Shown here piece by piece: positions 15,150-23,385 of a stretch of DNA of 35,736 nucleotides. The translations under genes were made by a program, and so were the position numbers. The notes under the pieces were generated by a model. It was given only the letters and a program-made list of their open reading frames with translations, did no database searches and was not told the DNA's origin. The stretch is taken from positions 1 to 35,736 of the forward strand of contig JAFUFL010000055.1 in assembly GCA_017469935.1 (NCBI GenBank), read 5' to 3'. Position 1 is the stretch's first letter. Each line of letters opens with the position of its first letter. The stretch is from Lachnospiraceae bacterium (GTDB taxonomy: Bacteria > Bacillota > Clostridia > Lachnospirales > Lachnospiraceae).

Positions 15150-16949
15150 ATGAAAGTTGATAAGATCATTAAAAACGCAAAAATCTTTACTTCGGACAAG
15201 GATCATATTCTGGCCAGCGCGCTTGTTGTGAAGGATGGAAAGTTCGTCTACGTTGGCGATGAAAGCGGACTTTCGGAGTATGAGGGAGAGACTGAGGATC
15301 TAAACGGAAAATTCATCATGCCCGGCATCATCGACAGCCATGTTCATGTTACCATGGGCGCCGGCTACGAATTGGTGGGCACCTTTGGGACGATTATTAA
15401 ATGTGACAGCAAACAGGAAGCCTTGGATTTTATTGTGGACGATATGAAGAAAAATCCCGGGAAGGATCGCTACTGCTATATTCTCGACAAAAAGCATCTG
15501 AAGGGTAAGGACCTCACAAAAGAAGATCTGGACGCGATCTGTCCGGATGGAGAACTGCAGATTCAGGAAGCGCAGATGCACAGCATCTGGGTGAATTCCA
15601 ATATCTTAAAGAAGCATGGCATTACCGACGAGACCAAAGATCCGGTGCCCGGTTTAAGCTTTTATGTGCGTAAGGATGGGCATATCACCGGAGAAATGAG
15701 TGAGGGCGCGACAGAGCTGCCGGTCATCCTGGACAGAGCAATGAACAAGTCGGATGCGGAGATTGACGCGGCGATTCAGCGCTGGATTGATTTCTGCATC
15801 AGTGTCGGTGTGACAGCAGTTTTTGACGCCGGTATTCCGGGATATCCTGAATTTCATGAGCATGTCTACTCCCGCCTTCGGGCTCTGGATGAGCAGGGAA
15901 AGCTGCCCATCTATGTCGATGGCTGCTATGTAATCTCTGCCGCCTGGGAGGCGGAAGAAGGCATACGGCAGCTTAAGCGCATGCAAAAGGAATACAATAC
16001 GGAGCACCTGAAAGTTCATACCCTGAAGCTCTTCATGGACGGCACCTTAAAGCTCCATTCCGGAGCCATGGTTACGCCCTATGCGGATACCGGTGAACTG
16101 GGATGCACTGCTATGAATCTGGAAGAAACTGTGGCGCTTCTGAAAGAGCTGAATAAGGAAGGTCTGGATTTTCATACACATACCGTCGGTGAAGCTTCCT
16201 CACGCCTGGTGCTGGATGCCGTGGAGCAGGTCAGAAAAGAGCTCGGGGACGATTTCCGTATCCGAGTCGTCAGTGCCCACCTCCAAATCCAGGATACCGC
16301 AGATCTGACCCGCTTTGCGCCTTTGGGAGTGATTGCCAATTTTACGCCCTGGTGGCACTGCGATGATGTCGAGGTGTATAAGAGGCTCTTTGGCGAGGAA
16401 CGCGGGAAAAAGCTGTATCGCTGCAAATCCGTCTGGGACAGCGGGGCTTTGGTTTCCTGGTCCAGCGATAATATTGTGTACGGTGATTTTTCAACCTGGA
16501 GCCCCTACCTTGGCATGGAGGTCGGAATGACGCGTTTCATTTCCGATAAGACAAAGACTATGAATGTTGAGCGCTTCGATTATATTTTCCCTCCTTTGGA
16601 CGAGAGAATGGGAATTGAAGAAATGATACTGGGATATACGATTAACGGCGCAAAGCAGCTCGGCATCGAAAAGACAAAGGGTTCCATCGAGGCCGGTAAG
16701 GATGCAGACTATCTGGTATTCGATACCGACCTGCTCACGGCGGATCCTGACGGCTTAAGCAATATCCTGCCGGTTGACGTATTTTATTCCGGGCAGAAAA
16801 TGCATTATAATCCCTTCAACCCGGACGATCAGAGCAAAGAGGAATCGGTATTTAAAGGCCGGCCCGCTCCTTATTTTGCCATGGAAGAAATGTGGATGAA
16901 GCTCATGGAGGAAATGTGGAAAGAGTTCACTGACGAAGGCCTCGATTGA
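15150..16949 (+). CDS. Amidohydrolase family protein (YtcJ-like)
   Basis: 599 residues from the ATG at 15150, with GGAGG 8 nt upstream (TATGGAGGGCGTAAAA). It is a metal-dependent amidohydrolase of the large YtcJ-type group: a small N-terminal beta domain (KIIKNAKIFTSDKDHILASALVVKDGKFVYVGDE), then the metal-binding GIIDSHVHV at about residue 60, HTHTVGE near 345, VSAHLQ near 375, SWSSDN near 440, and a C-terminal GSIEAGKDADYLVFDTDL that completes the beta domain. The usual reaction is hydrolysis of an amide or related C-N bond in a small molecule; the substrate is unknown. There is no signal peptide, so it is cytosolic. It is a single-gene unit followed by a strong terminator. Confidence 0.9.
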   Translation: MKVDKIIKNAKIFTSDKDHILASALVVKDGKFVYVGDESGLSEYEGETEDLNGKFIMPGIIDSHVHVTMGAGYELVGTFGTIIKCDSKQEALDFIVDDMKKNPGKDRYCYILDKKHLKGKDLTKEDLDAICPDGELQIQEAQMHSIWVNSNILKKHGITDETKDPVPGLSFYVRKDGHITGEMSEGATELPVILDRAMNKSDAEIDAAIQRWIDFCISVGVTAVFDAGIPGYPEFHEHVYSRLRALDEQGKLPIYVDGCYVISAAWEAEEGIRQLKRMQKEYNTEHLKVHTLKLFMDGTLKLHSGAMVTPYADTGELGCTAMNLEETVALLKELNKEGLDFHTHTVGEASSRLVLDAVEQVRKELGDDFRIRVVSAHLQIQDTADLTRFAPLGVIANFTPWWHCDDVEVYKRLFGEERGKKLYRCKSVWDSGALVSWSSDNIVYGDFSTWSPYLGMEVGMTRFISDKTKTMNVERFDYIFPPLDERMGIEEMILGYTINGAKQLGIEKTKGSIEAGKDADYLVFDTDLLTADPDGLSNILPVDVFYSGQKMHYNPFNPDDQSKEESVFKGRPAPYFAMEEMWMKLMEEMWKEFTDEGLD

Positions 16950-16985
16950 GACGATTCTCACTGACAGTATGGCGTTGAAATTCTT

Positions 16986-17027
16986 CGGCAGGAAAGGTTG
17001 AAACCTTTCCTGCCGCTTTACTTTTTC
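16986..17027 (+). terminator. Terminator after the amidohydrolase
   Basis: A 14-bp perfect stem in 16986-17015 (CGGCAGGAAAGGTT and its complement) followed by CTTTACTTTTTC. Confidence 0.9.
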
Positions 17028-17065
17028 GCTTTTGTCGGGTCATCTTGTCCCTGTCAATTAATTGC

Positions 17066-17096
17066 GACAAATCTAAAGTCCGAGTTTAGATTTGTC
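17066..17096. promoter_or_regulatory. Perfect 12-bp inverted repeat upstream of the AEC gene
   Basis: GACAAATCTAAA and TTTAGATTTGTC separated by 7 nt, 130 bp before the transporter start. There is no U-run after it, so it could be an operator or a leader structure. Confidence 0.45.
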
Positions 17097-17223
17097 TGCA
17101 ATAAAGCAGACTCGAGATTTTTGTGACAAAGGCAGGTATGTTTTCTTCCGTACAAAGGAAAACTGTTGTATTATATATGCTTGGTTCCCGACAATACTTG
17201 TCATTAAGAAACGGATAAAAGAA

Positions 17224-18162
17224 ATGGAATATAGTATTGTACTACTAAGTAAACTGACATCTATGATGATCATGGCCGCCGTGGGATATGCGCTTGTAAA
17301 ACTCCGCGTGCTCCGGGAAGAAGACAGCAAGGTCCTCACAGCGCTGCTCGTATATGCGCTGCAGCCCTGCCTGATCTTTCGCAGCCTGCAGATCGACCTG
17401 ACGCCGGAGCGGGCCACGGGCTTTGCCGCCGCCGTTGTATTCGCCTTCAGCTGCATGACCATTGCTGCGATTGCCGCCAACATACTGCGTAAGCCCTTTC
17501 ACCTGGACCCTGTGGATATGTGCACGCTGATGTTTGCCAATGTCGGAAATCTGGTCCTCCCTGTGATCGCCATGATGCTCGGCGATGAAATGACCTTCTA
17601 CTGCGCAGGTTTCCAGATGCCCTTCAACCTGTTCGTATGGGTCTACGGATACATTCTCATGAGCGGCAAAAAAGACATTCCCATCCGCAAGATCGTGTTC
17701 AACCCTAACCTGATCTCCTTGTTTCTGGGTATGATCTTCCTCTTTGCCGGCATCAAGGTACCTGCCGTGATCGATACGGCGATGGAAGGACTGCAGAATA
17801 TGGTCGCCGGCGCCTCCATGATGCTGGTCGGCATTGTTATCGCCGGCAGCAATCTGCGGGAGATCTTTGCCAATAAGCGTTCCTACCTGATCTCAGCGGG
17901 GAGGTTGATCTTCATTCCGATCCTTACGATCCTGCTCTTATATGCCACCGGTTTTCTTGCCCGCTACCCTCAGTACCGGCCGGTTCTCATGGTTGTCATG
18001 CTCGCCGCTGCGGCGCCGGCAGCCAGTTCTGTCATCCAGCTGTCTGTACTGACCGGACGTGATGCCGCCAAGGCCGGCACCTACAACGTCATGTCCACGC
18101 TGTTGTGTGTCGTGACCATGCCTCTGATCATATACATTTATCAGCTGTTCTTTCCCATGTGA
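17224..18162 (+). CDS. AEC-family (auxin efflux carrier-type) transporter
   Basis: 312 residues from the ATG at 17224 (MEYSIVLLSKLTSMMIMAAVGYALVKLRVL), where the family normally begins; upstream the frame is not membrane-like. The ribosome binding site is weak (GAAACGGATAAAAGAA). About ten membrane segments in two five-helix halves. Family-like features: a first helix ending GYxLxKxxxL, then ALLVYALQPCLIFRSLQ in the crossover helix, FANVGNLVLPVIAMMLG, and the second repeat with GASMMLVGIVIAGSNL and AAAAPAASSVIQLS. Bacterial members move small carboxylates such as malate or malonate; the substrate is not evident here. It may supply or export acids for neighbouring metabolism, but no operon partner is present. 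Confidence 0.88.
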   Translation: MEYSIVLLSKLTSMMIMAAVGYALVKLRVLREEDSKVLTALLVYALQPCLIFRSLQIDLTPERATGFAAAVVFAFSCMTIAAIAANILRKPFHLDPVDMCTLMFANVGNLVLPVIAMMLGDEMTFYCAGFQMPFNLFVWVYGYILMSGKKDIPIRKIVFNPNLISLFLGMIFLFAGIKVPAVIDTAMEGLQNMVAGASMMLVGIVIAGSNLREIFANKRSYLISAGRLIFIPILTILLLYATGFLARYPQYRPVLMVVMLAAAAPAASSVIQLSVLTGRDAAKAGTYNVMSTLLCVVTMPLIIYIYQLFFPM

Positions 18163-18214
18163 AATGCAATGAATAACAAACGGGCCGGCCGCTCCTTCCT
18201 CTGAATGTCGGCAC

Positions 18215-18242
18215 TTGTGATTTCCCCTGCATAGTTTATAAT
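18215..18242 (+). promoter_or_regulatory. Promoter of the flavin reductase-like gene
   Basis: TTGTGA, a 16-nt spacer and a consensus TATAAT, 57 bp before the start codon. Confidence 0.6.
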
Positions 18243-18299
18243 TTTAAGGAAGGCAGAAAGCCCTGATAATCCATTACACAAGAGAAAAGGAAACAAGGT

Positions 18300-18866
18300 A
18301 TGAGACACAATCTTAAGATTACAGAAGGAATTTTCCCGATGCCGGTACTGATGGTCGCGACCTACAATGAGGATGGAAGCGTCAATGTAATGAATGCCGC
18401 ATGGGGGACCATGCAGGAGAGAGATACGGTAGCGCTGAACCTGACCGAATCTCATAAGACGGTGAAGAACATAAAGGCCAGAGGCGCCTTTACCGTGAGC
18501 ATCGCGGACGCGGCCCATGTGGTGGAAGCGGACTATTTTGGCGTCGAGAGCGGCAACAAGGTCACTGACAAGTTCGCCCGCAGCGGCTTGACCGCCTCCA
18601 AAGCGCAGAACGTGGATGCTCCCGTTATCAACGAGTTCCCGCTGTGCCTGGAATGCAAGTTCATCGAATACCAGGATTCGGAATATGGATGCGGCGTGAT
18701 CGGCAAGGTCGTAAACGTCACCGCGGACGAGAGCGTCATGAAGGATGGTAAGGTCGACATGTCTCTGGTGAATGCCATCGCCTTCGACCCCTATACGCAC
18801 GGCTATTACAGGGTCTCGGAAAGGGTCGGTGAGGCGTTCAAGGACGGCCTGGCGCTGAAGAAATGA
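18300..18866 (+). CDS. Flavin reductase-like FMN-binding protein
   Basis: 188 residues, the usual size. The split-barrel flavin reductase pattern is visible: an N-terminal MPVLMVATYNEDGSVNVMNAAWGTM, then VALNLTESHKTVKNIKARGAFTVSIADAAHVVEADYFGVESGNKVTDKF, which carries the FMN phosphate and ring contacts, and PLCLECKFIEY ... GVIGKVVNVTADESVMKDGKVD. Clostridial members of this group are small FMN proteins that pass electrons or serve as NAD(P)H:flavin reductases; the partner is unknown. AAAAGGAAACAAGGT precedes the ATG. It has its own promoter and ends before a large bidirectional hairpin. Confidence 0.88.
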   Translation: MRHNLKITEGIFPMPVLMVATYNEDGSVNVMNAAWGTMQERDTVALNLTESHKTVKNIKARGAFTVSIADAAHVVEADYFGVESGNKVTDKFARSGLTASKAQNVDAPVINEFPLCLECKFIEYQDSEYGCGVIGKVVNVTADESVMKDGKVDMSLVNAIAFDPYTHGYYRVSERVGEAFKDGLALKK

Positions 18867-18921
18867 TGCGCTGCAGAAGTTGGTTTTCGAAGAATCTGAT
18901 TTATAAAGAATTTGGTTTATG

Positions 18922-18966
18922 AGCAAACGGGGCGTCGCATTTGAAAATGCGACGCCCCGCTTGCTA
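18922..18966 (+). terminator. Long terminator hairpin between convergent genes
   Basis: A core stem GGGGCGTCGCATTT/AAATGCGACGCCCC around GA (18929-18958), extended outward by AGCAAAC and CGCTTGCT. It is long and nearly symmetrical, so it can serve both strands; no long U-run follows. Confidence 0.65.
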
Positions 18967-19021
18967 TGCTTTCTCCCGGGTTGCGGCCCTTTTGGGCATA
19001 AACTCATTATTTTGGAGTTTC

Positions 19022-19199
19022 ATCTCCCAATTACTTACTTGATAGCCGTGCCATGAGCAACAATTGGAAGATACTTTTTCCATATAGTATTGCTATGCCC
19101 AAATCTATGGAAAAAACCTTCTTGTTTTAATCAGAAGACGTTGTTTTTTGAAAGTCTTTGGGAGATGCTTTTTCAAATATAGCTGATTGTGCCTAAACC
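19022..19199. repeat. Degenerate tandem repeats in the convergent intergenic region
   Basis: Two imperfect units starting at 19064 (TTGGAAGATACTTTTTC) and 19158 (TTGGGAGATGCTTTTTC), about 40 nt each and 94 nt apart, both followed by an ATATAG...TG..TATGCC-like segment. A third weaker match (CTTGATAGCCGTGCC) lies near 19038. The interval 18867-19205 is AT-rich compared with its surroundings and has no gene. Confidence 0.4.
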
Positions 19200-19205
19200 C
19201 CCGTG

Positions 19206-20915
19206 TTATCTGGCCTTCTCAAACAGATCATACAGCAGTTCCTTCGTCATGGAACCGGTCTGGTTGTACACGATCTCACCCTTCCTGTTCAGTATCACCG
19301 TGTGCGGCAGTATGGACGGCGACGCGCCGGCCAGACCGTAGAGGTAATCGTCCATGGAGTCGATCGCGCACGGCAGCGTGATCTCCTTCTTCTTCAGGAA
19401 CTCCGGGACGTCTTCGAGCGGGTCGGAGGCGTGTATGATGAGCATCGCGGCATCCCCGTTATGAGTTGCCAGGAAATCCTGAAAGATCGGGAGCTCCTGC
19501 ACGCAGGGGCCGCAATAGGTCGCCCACATGTTGATGATGACGACCTTTCCGCGCTGGTCCGAGAGGCGGAAGGAGGAGCCGTCGATCAGCTCCGCTGTAA
19601 AGTCGGCCATCTGCTCTCCGATCGCGATGCCGACCGGCGCCGTGCTGGCATAAGGATCGCCCGCCGCTGCCGGCTGTGTATCCGCTGTCTGCGTTTCCGC
19701 CGGCTGTGCGTCTGCCGACTGCGAATCTGCTGCCTGCGCGTCTGTCGTCTGCGCATCTGTCGCCTGCCCGTCAGCCGACTGCGTATCTGCTGTCTGCACA
19801 TCTTCCGCCTGCGCATTTGCCGCCTGTGTATCGGCCGTCTGCGCTTCCGCCTTCCGGACGGAAGGATCCAGGAAATTAAACCACACCAGGGTAAAACACA
19901 GCACGGCGAGGGCTGCTCCCCACGCGGTCCTGCCATATTTTGACCGCTTCTGTGCGGAATCCGGCTGATCGTCCGCGCATCCGCCGGCGGGAGCGATGAT
20001 CGTATGCGTGCCGGCCCTGAGAGACAACGCGTTCTGACTGCAGGAGGAAATGCACCTGCCGCAGTTAATGCACTCGTGATCTCCTACGTGGCGGATGTCC
20101 ATCTGGCAATTGCGCACGCAGGCGCCGCAGGAGTTGCAGCGGTTCTCGTCCACCTTCACGCCGACCAGCGCCAGCTTGTTGAACATGCCGTAGATGGCGC
20201 CGAGGGGGCATATAAAGCGGCAGAAAGAGCGATAGCAGAAAACACTGGCCAGGCCGATGATCAGCATGATCACGAATTTGCGCGTGAAAAGGATCTTCAG
20301 CATGGCGAAATAGCTCGCGTTGCCCGGATTCGACAGAAGACCGATGGCTCCTTCGAAGGTGCCCGCCGGGCATATGTATTTGCAGAAGCCCGGCACTGCC
20401 AGGTCGTGGCGGATCCCGTACCACATCGGAATCGCGACGACAAAAACTGCCAGGATCACATATTTGAGATAAGAGAGCGCTCTGGTAATTCCGCTCTTCC
20501 TGATCTTGGGCGTCGGGATCTTGTGGAGGAGCTCCTGGATCAGTCCCAGCGGACAGAGCCATCCGCAGATGGTCCTTCCCAGGGAGAGCCCGAAGATCAT
20601 GATGATGCCCAGAACATACCAGCCGGCGCGGTGGCCGGAATAGGCGAGCGCGTTCTGTATGGAGCCTAAGGGACAGGCTCCGACGGCCCCCGGGCAGGAA
20701 TAGCAGTTAAAGCCGGGGACACAGACAGCCTTTGTCTTGCCCTGGAAGATCTCCCCGTCGATAAATCCCCGCAGGTGCGCGTTGTATAAGAGCGCGCTGT
20801 AAAGCTGTATGAGTTTTCTCTTGGAAGGACGGAGGTTTTCCCACCAGGTCCCTGCCTTTGCATTCACATTTGCATTTAGATTTGCATTGTTATTTGTATT
20901 ATCCAAGGCCGACAC
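19206..20915 (-). CDS. Membrane 4Fe-4S ferredoxin fused to TlpA-like thioredoxin
   Basis: 569 residues. The N-terminal half (to about 345) is a NapH/YccM-type membrane ferredoxin: CVPGFNCYSCPGAVGACPLG, GRTICGWLCPLGLIQ, CKYICPAGTFEG and CYRSFCRFICPLGAIYG boxes between membrane helices, then two 4Fe-4S motifs (CNSCGACVRNC, CINCGRCISSC). A last membrane helix (GAALAVLCFTLVWFNF) leads to a linker of 11 pentapeptides of type TADTQ, and then an extracytoplasmic TlpA/ResA-like domain with WATYCGPC near residue 465. It likely carries electrons across the membrane to reduce extracytoplasmic disulfides or an oxidant (inference). The start overlaps the CXXC membrane gene upstream by 17 nt, indicating one operon. 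The N-terminal 20 residues are Asn-rich. Confidence 0.92.
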   Translation of the reverse strand: MSALDNTNNNANLNANVNAKAGTWWENLRPSKRKLIQLYSALLYNAHLRGFIDGEIFQGKTKAVCVPGFNCYSCPGAVGACPLGSIQNALAYSGHRAGWYVLGIIMIFGLSLGRTICGWLCPLGLIQELLHKIPTPKIRKSGITRALSYLKYVILAVFVVAIPMWYGIRHDLAVPGFCKYICPAGTFEGAIGLLSNPGNASYFAMLKILFTRKFVIMLIIGLASVFCYRSFCRFICPLGAIYGMFNKLALVGVKVDENRCNSCGACVRNCQMDIRHVGDHECINCGRCISSCSQNALSLRAGTHTIIAPAGGCADDQPDSAQKRSKYGRTAWGAALAVLCFTLVWFNFLDPSVRKAEAQTADTQAANAQAEDVQTADTQSADGQATDAQTTDAQAADSQSADAQPAETQTADTQPAAAGDPYASTAPVGIAIGEQMADFTAELIDGSSFRLSDQRGKVVIINMWATYCGPCVQELPIFQDFLATHNGDAAMLIIHASDPLEDVPEFLKKKEITLPCAIDSMDDYLYGLAGASPSILPHTVILNRKGEIVYNQTGSMTKELLYDLFEKAR

Positions 20916-21708
20916 ACTCCGTACATATTCTGATCGCTTTTACGAGAACGTCTTTCATACTGCCATTGAAAATTCCCATGACTATAAACAGAATCGCGGC
21001 GACCATCAGGATCCGCCGCGCAAGGACCCGTCTCTTCGCTGTCTCAGGCGCCGTATTGTAGATCCCCGCGTCTGCCCTGACCGCTTCCGGATCCTTGACG
21101 ATCCCTGCATCTTTCTCTGTTTTGGCTCTGGCCTGTGCGGCCTCCGTCTCGCGCTGCATGCTCTTCTCCCGCAGGAGCGTGGTAACGATCAGGCACAGCA
21201 GAGCGGCAATCGCCCAAGGAGCCGTAAAGCGGACCAGTGCGATCAGACTTTGGTCCAGACCTTCCGGGTCGGTCTGCGCGAAATGCGCGCCATTTGTCAC
21301 ATAGAGCAGGATCGGGATCATGCAGACGGCAAAGCCGGCCCAGCCGGCGATCAGAAGCTTTTTCTGAAGATCGCGCTCCCGGGTCATCTCTTCGGAAGGT
21401 TCCCGGACTCGGGCGCACACGAGATTTCTCGAAAGCTCCGCGTCCTGCACGGGCTTTTCCGCCTCCTCGTCTTTTATGCCCTTCACAAGACCTGTGACCG
21501 TCATTACGAGAGAGACGCAGAGAAAAGGAAGGGCCGTCAGGAGAATTCTTCCCGCCTTCTCCCTCGTGTAGATCCAGTCCGTGGGGTGCCCGGCGGCCTG
21601 CCATGCGCTTCCTTCGATGTAAGTCCGCACGGTAAGTACGGACAGCACTGCGGCGATCAGAATGCACAGCAGTGCCTGGATGATCAAAAATATTCGCCTC
21701 TTAGTCAT
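20899..21708 (-). CDS. Membrane protein with CD1871A-type CXXC C-terminus
   Basis: 269 residues from the ATG at 21708, with AAGGAG 7 nt upstream. It has an N-terminal membrane segment (IFLIIQALLCILIAAVLSVL), a second near 60-80, further segments near 130 and 170, a charged loop, and a final helix VAAILFIVMGIFNG. The extreme C-terminus, KDVLVKAIRICTECVGLG, matches the small CD1871A-family proteins whose hallmark is a CxxC just before the end. In relatives that peptide is encoded alone beside a ferredoxin-TlpA gene; here it is attached to a larger membrane domain. The 17-nt overlap with the ferredoxin-TlpA gene supports joint function, probably passing electrons or thiols between the two proteins (inference). 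Confidence 0.8.
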   Translation of the reverse strand: MTKRRIFLIIQALLCILIAAVLSVLTVRTYIEGSAWQAAGHPTDWIYTREKAGRILLTALPFLCVSLVMTVTGLVKGIKDEEAEKPVQDAELSRNLVCARVREPSEEMTRERDLQKKLLIAGWAGFAVCMIPILLYVTNGAHFAQTDPEGLDQSLIALVRFTAPWAIAALLCLIVTTLLREKSMQRETEAAQARAKTEKDAGIVKDPEAVRADAGIYNTAPETAKRRVLARRILMVAAILFIVMGIFNGSMKDVLVKAIRICTECVGLG

Positions 21709-21760
21709 ATCAGTACTCCTTATCAACATTGCCGGATACTACTATTATAGCAACATTTTG

Positions 21761-21914
21761 TGTCATGGGGACGTATCTGCTGACACATTTTGTCTGGACG
21801 TGACATAGGGAAGGGGCCCTGGCGCATTTGGGATTGTGCCACAATCCCAAATGTGCCAGGGCCCCTCCCCCGTGTCACGCCACAGAATGTGTCAGCAGAT
21901 ACGTCCCCGTGACA
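21761..21914. repeat. Nested palindrome, copy A of a hairpin family
   Basis: Outer arms 21761-21789 and 21886-21914 are 29 nt with one mismatch (core GGGGACGTATCTGCTGACAC). Nested inside, 21812-21838 and 21840-21866 form a second 27-bp arm pair (core GGGGCCCTGG...GGGATTGTG). The outer arm is nearly identical to the palindrome at 23203-23273. It lies between the KamA-like stop and the CXXC membrane gene, where it could also stop transcription. Confidence 0.85.
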
Positions 21915-21923
21915 CACCACACA

Positions 21924-23072
21924 TCACAGCCAGGCCTGCCTCTCGTCCAGGTCACGAATGAAGATTCTTCCCAGATCCTTCGGATCTTTTGCCTGATTGT
22001 ATTTAAAAATCATGCGGGTTGCGGAAGATTTCTCAATTTCAGAGCGATTATCAGGATCCTTTCCTCTCTTACTGTCAGGGACCGGCCCAATCAGCTCCAT
22101 TTTGCCGGTCGGATGAGACATGGCAAAGCGGAAACTCTTAGCCTGCCCGTCAACCTTGCCGCGGGCGGACTCGACAATACGCCAGCCCTCAAGGAGCGGA
22201 ACCTGGAACTGTGTGCCGACGCCGGTGACGGGCCTGCATTGGAATATATAGTAGGGAACTGCGCCGATCGAGACCAGCCTCCGCAGAAGATTGGCCAGTA
22301 TCTGCGGGTCATCATTGATGCCGCGAAGAAGTACCGTCTGATTGCGTACAACAATACCTGCCTCGCGAAGCAGACGCACGGCCTCTCGAGATTGTTCCGT
22401 AATTTCATTTGGATGATTAAAATGCGTGATAACGAAGATTTGTTTCTGTTGATTGTACCTGCGAAGAATGTCGATCAGTTCGGTATCTTCCGTAATACGC
22501 GACGGGAATGTTACCGGCGTTCGTGTTCCGAAGCGAATGAAATCAAGATGTGGTATGGGTGCCAGTAATTCCAGATAATATCGAATGGCGTCGTTCGACA
22601 GCAGAAAAGAGTCTCCTCCCGAGAGCAGCACATTGTTTACTTCCGGGTGCGACGCTATGTAATCGGCAGCTGCCTGCGGATCAATCGCGGTCTCCTTCTG
22701 CTCGTCCAGCCCGACCAGCCGCTTTCTGAAGCAGTGCCTGCAGTACATGGCGCACTCATGCGTTGTAAGGACGAGCACCGTCTCCCGGTACTTGTGCTGT
22801 AGCCCCGGCAGCTTGGTATTACTCCCCTCGCCGCTTGTGTCAAAGCTTCCTGACAGATCGTTTTCACTGATCGTCGGCACACACAGGCGATAAATGGGAT
22901 CCTCCTCATAATGCTCCCAGTCGACAAGCGAGAGATAGTAGCGGGTGACCCGCATCGGATACTTGGCCAAAATATTGTCCAACTGCCTCTCTTCTTCCGC
23001 GCTGAGCGGTCTGTACTCGCGAAGCTGCGCGGCTGTCGTGATGTTTTCCTGTAACTGTTGTTTCCATGTCAT
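21924..23072 (-). CDS. KamA-family radical SAM protein
   Basis: 382 residues from the ATG at 23072, with AGGAGG 7 nt upstream; longer frames read through the palindrome. The radical SAM cluster motif is CAMYCRHC (Cys107, Cys111, Cys114) in a TTHECAMYCRHCFRKR context typical of lysine 2,3-aminomutase relatives, followed by NNVLLSGGDSFLLSND, FGTRTPVTFP, VITHFNHPNEIT and NQTVLLRGINDD. The YYIFQCRPVTG segment is where KamA/EpmB proteins bind PLP and substrate. The C-terminus (RMIFKYNQAKDPKDLGRIFIRDLDERQAWL) is unlike the zinc domain of lysine 2,3-aminomutase. The substrate may be a free amino acid or a protein lysine; no efp or lysine-fermentation gene is adjacent. It has its own promoter and is bracketed by related palindromes. 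Confidence 0.85.
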   Translation of the reverse strand: MTWKQQLQENITTAAQLREYRPLSAEEERQLDNILAKYPMRVTRYYLSLVDWEHYEEDPIYRLCVPTISENDLSGSFDTSGEGSNTKLPGLQHKYRETVLVLTTHECAMYCRHCFRKRLVGLDEQKETAIDPQAAADYIASHPEVNNVLLSGGDSFLLSNDAIRYYLELLAPIPHLDFIRFGTRTPVTFPSRITEDTELIDILRRYNQQKQIFVITHFNHPNEITEQSREAVRLLREAGIVVRNQTVLLRGINDDPQILANLLRRLVSIGAVPYYIFQCRPVTGVGTQFQVPLLEGWRIVESARGKVDGQAKSFRFAMSHPTGKMELIGPVPDSKRGKDPDNRSEIEKSSATRMIFKYNQAKDPKDLGRIFIRDLDERQAWL

Positions 23073-23143
23073 TGTAAACCTCCTCAAATCTGTTGTTTGC
23101 TGCTGCCTATAGTTTCTTCCTCCTTTTTTTAAGATATGTTCTA

Positions 23144-23173
23144 ATTTTAGTGTATTAGTGTTCGGTATTTCAA
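23144..23173 (-). promoter_or_regulatory. Promoter of the KamA-like gene
   Basis: On the minus strand, TTGAAA, an 18-nt spacer and TAAAAT, 72 bp before the start. The palindrome at 23203-23273 lies just upstream. Confidence 0.5.
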
Positions 23174-23202
23174 TATACAATCTGTCCGTATTGTCTTCAG
23201 GT

Positions 23203-23273
23203 TGTGTCACGGGGACGTATCTACTGACACATTTTGCCCCAAAATGTGTCAGTAGATACGTCCCCGTGACACA
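23203..23273. repeat. Perfect 71-bp palindrome, copy B of the hairpin family
   Basis: Arms of 34 nt (23203-23236 and 23240-23273) are perfectly complementary around a 3-nt CCC loop; the core is GGGGACGTATCTACTGACAC. It differs from the outer arm of copy A at one core base (A for G). A further GTGACACAACCCG fragment follows at about 23286-23301. It lies between the divergent KamA-like and Gfo/Idh genes; that 313-bp gap holds no gene. Confidence 0.9.
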
Positions 23274-23385
23274 AAACCCGAACCCGTGACACAACCCGAA
23301 ATAATGGCGCAAACGACGAACTGTATGCTAAACTACGATTAACCGGAAACTGCAAACATAGGATGAGATTCATAAGGAGTACTGT

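Noticed and set aside
19206-20915. Two separate genes (ferredoxin and thioredoxin) instead of a fusion
   Set aside because: The frame is open throughout, including the pentapeptide linker, and no start or ribosome binding site precedes the thioredoxin part.
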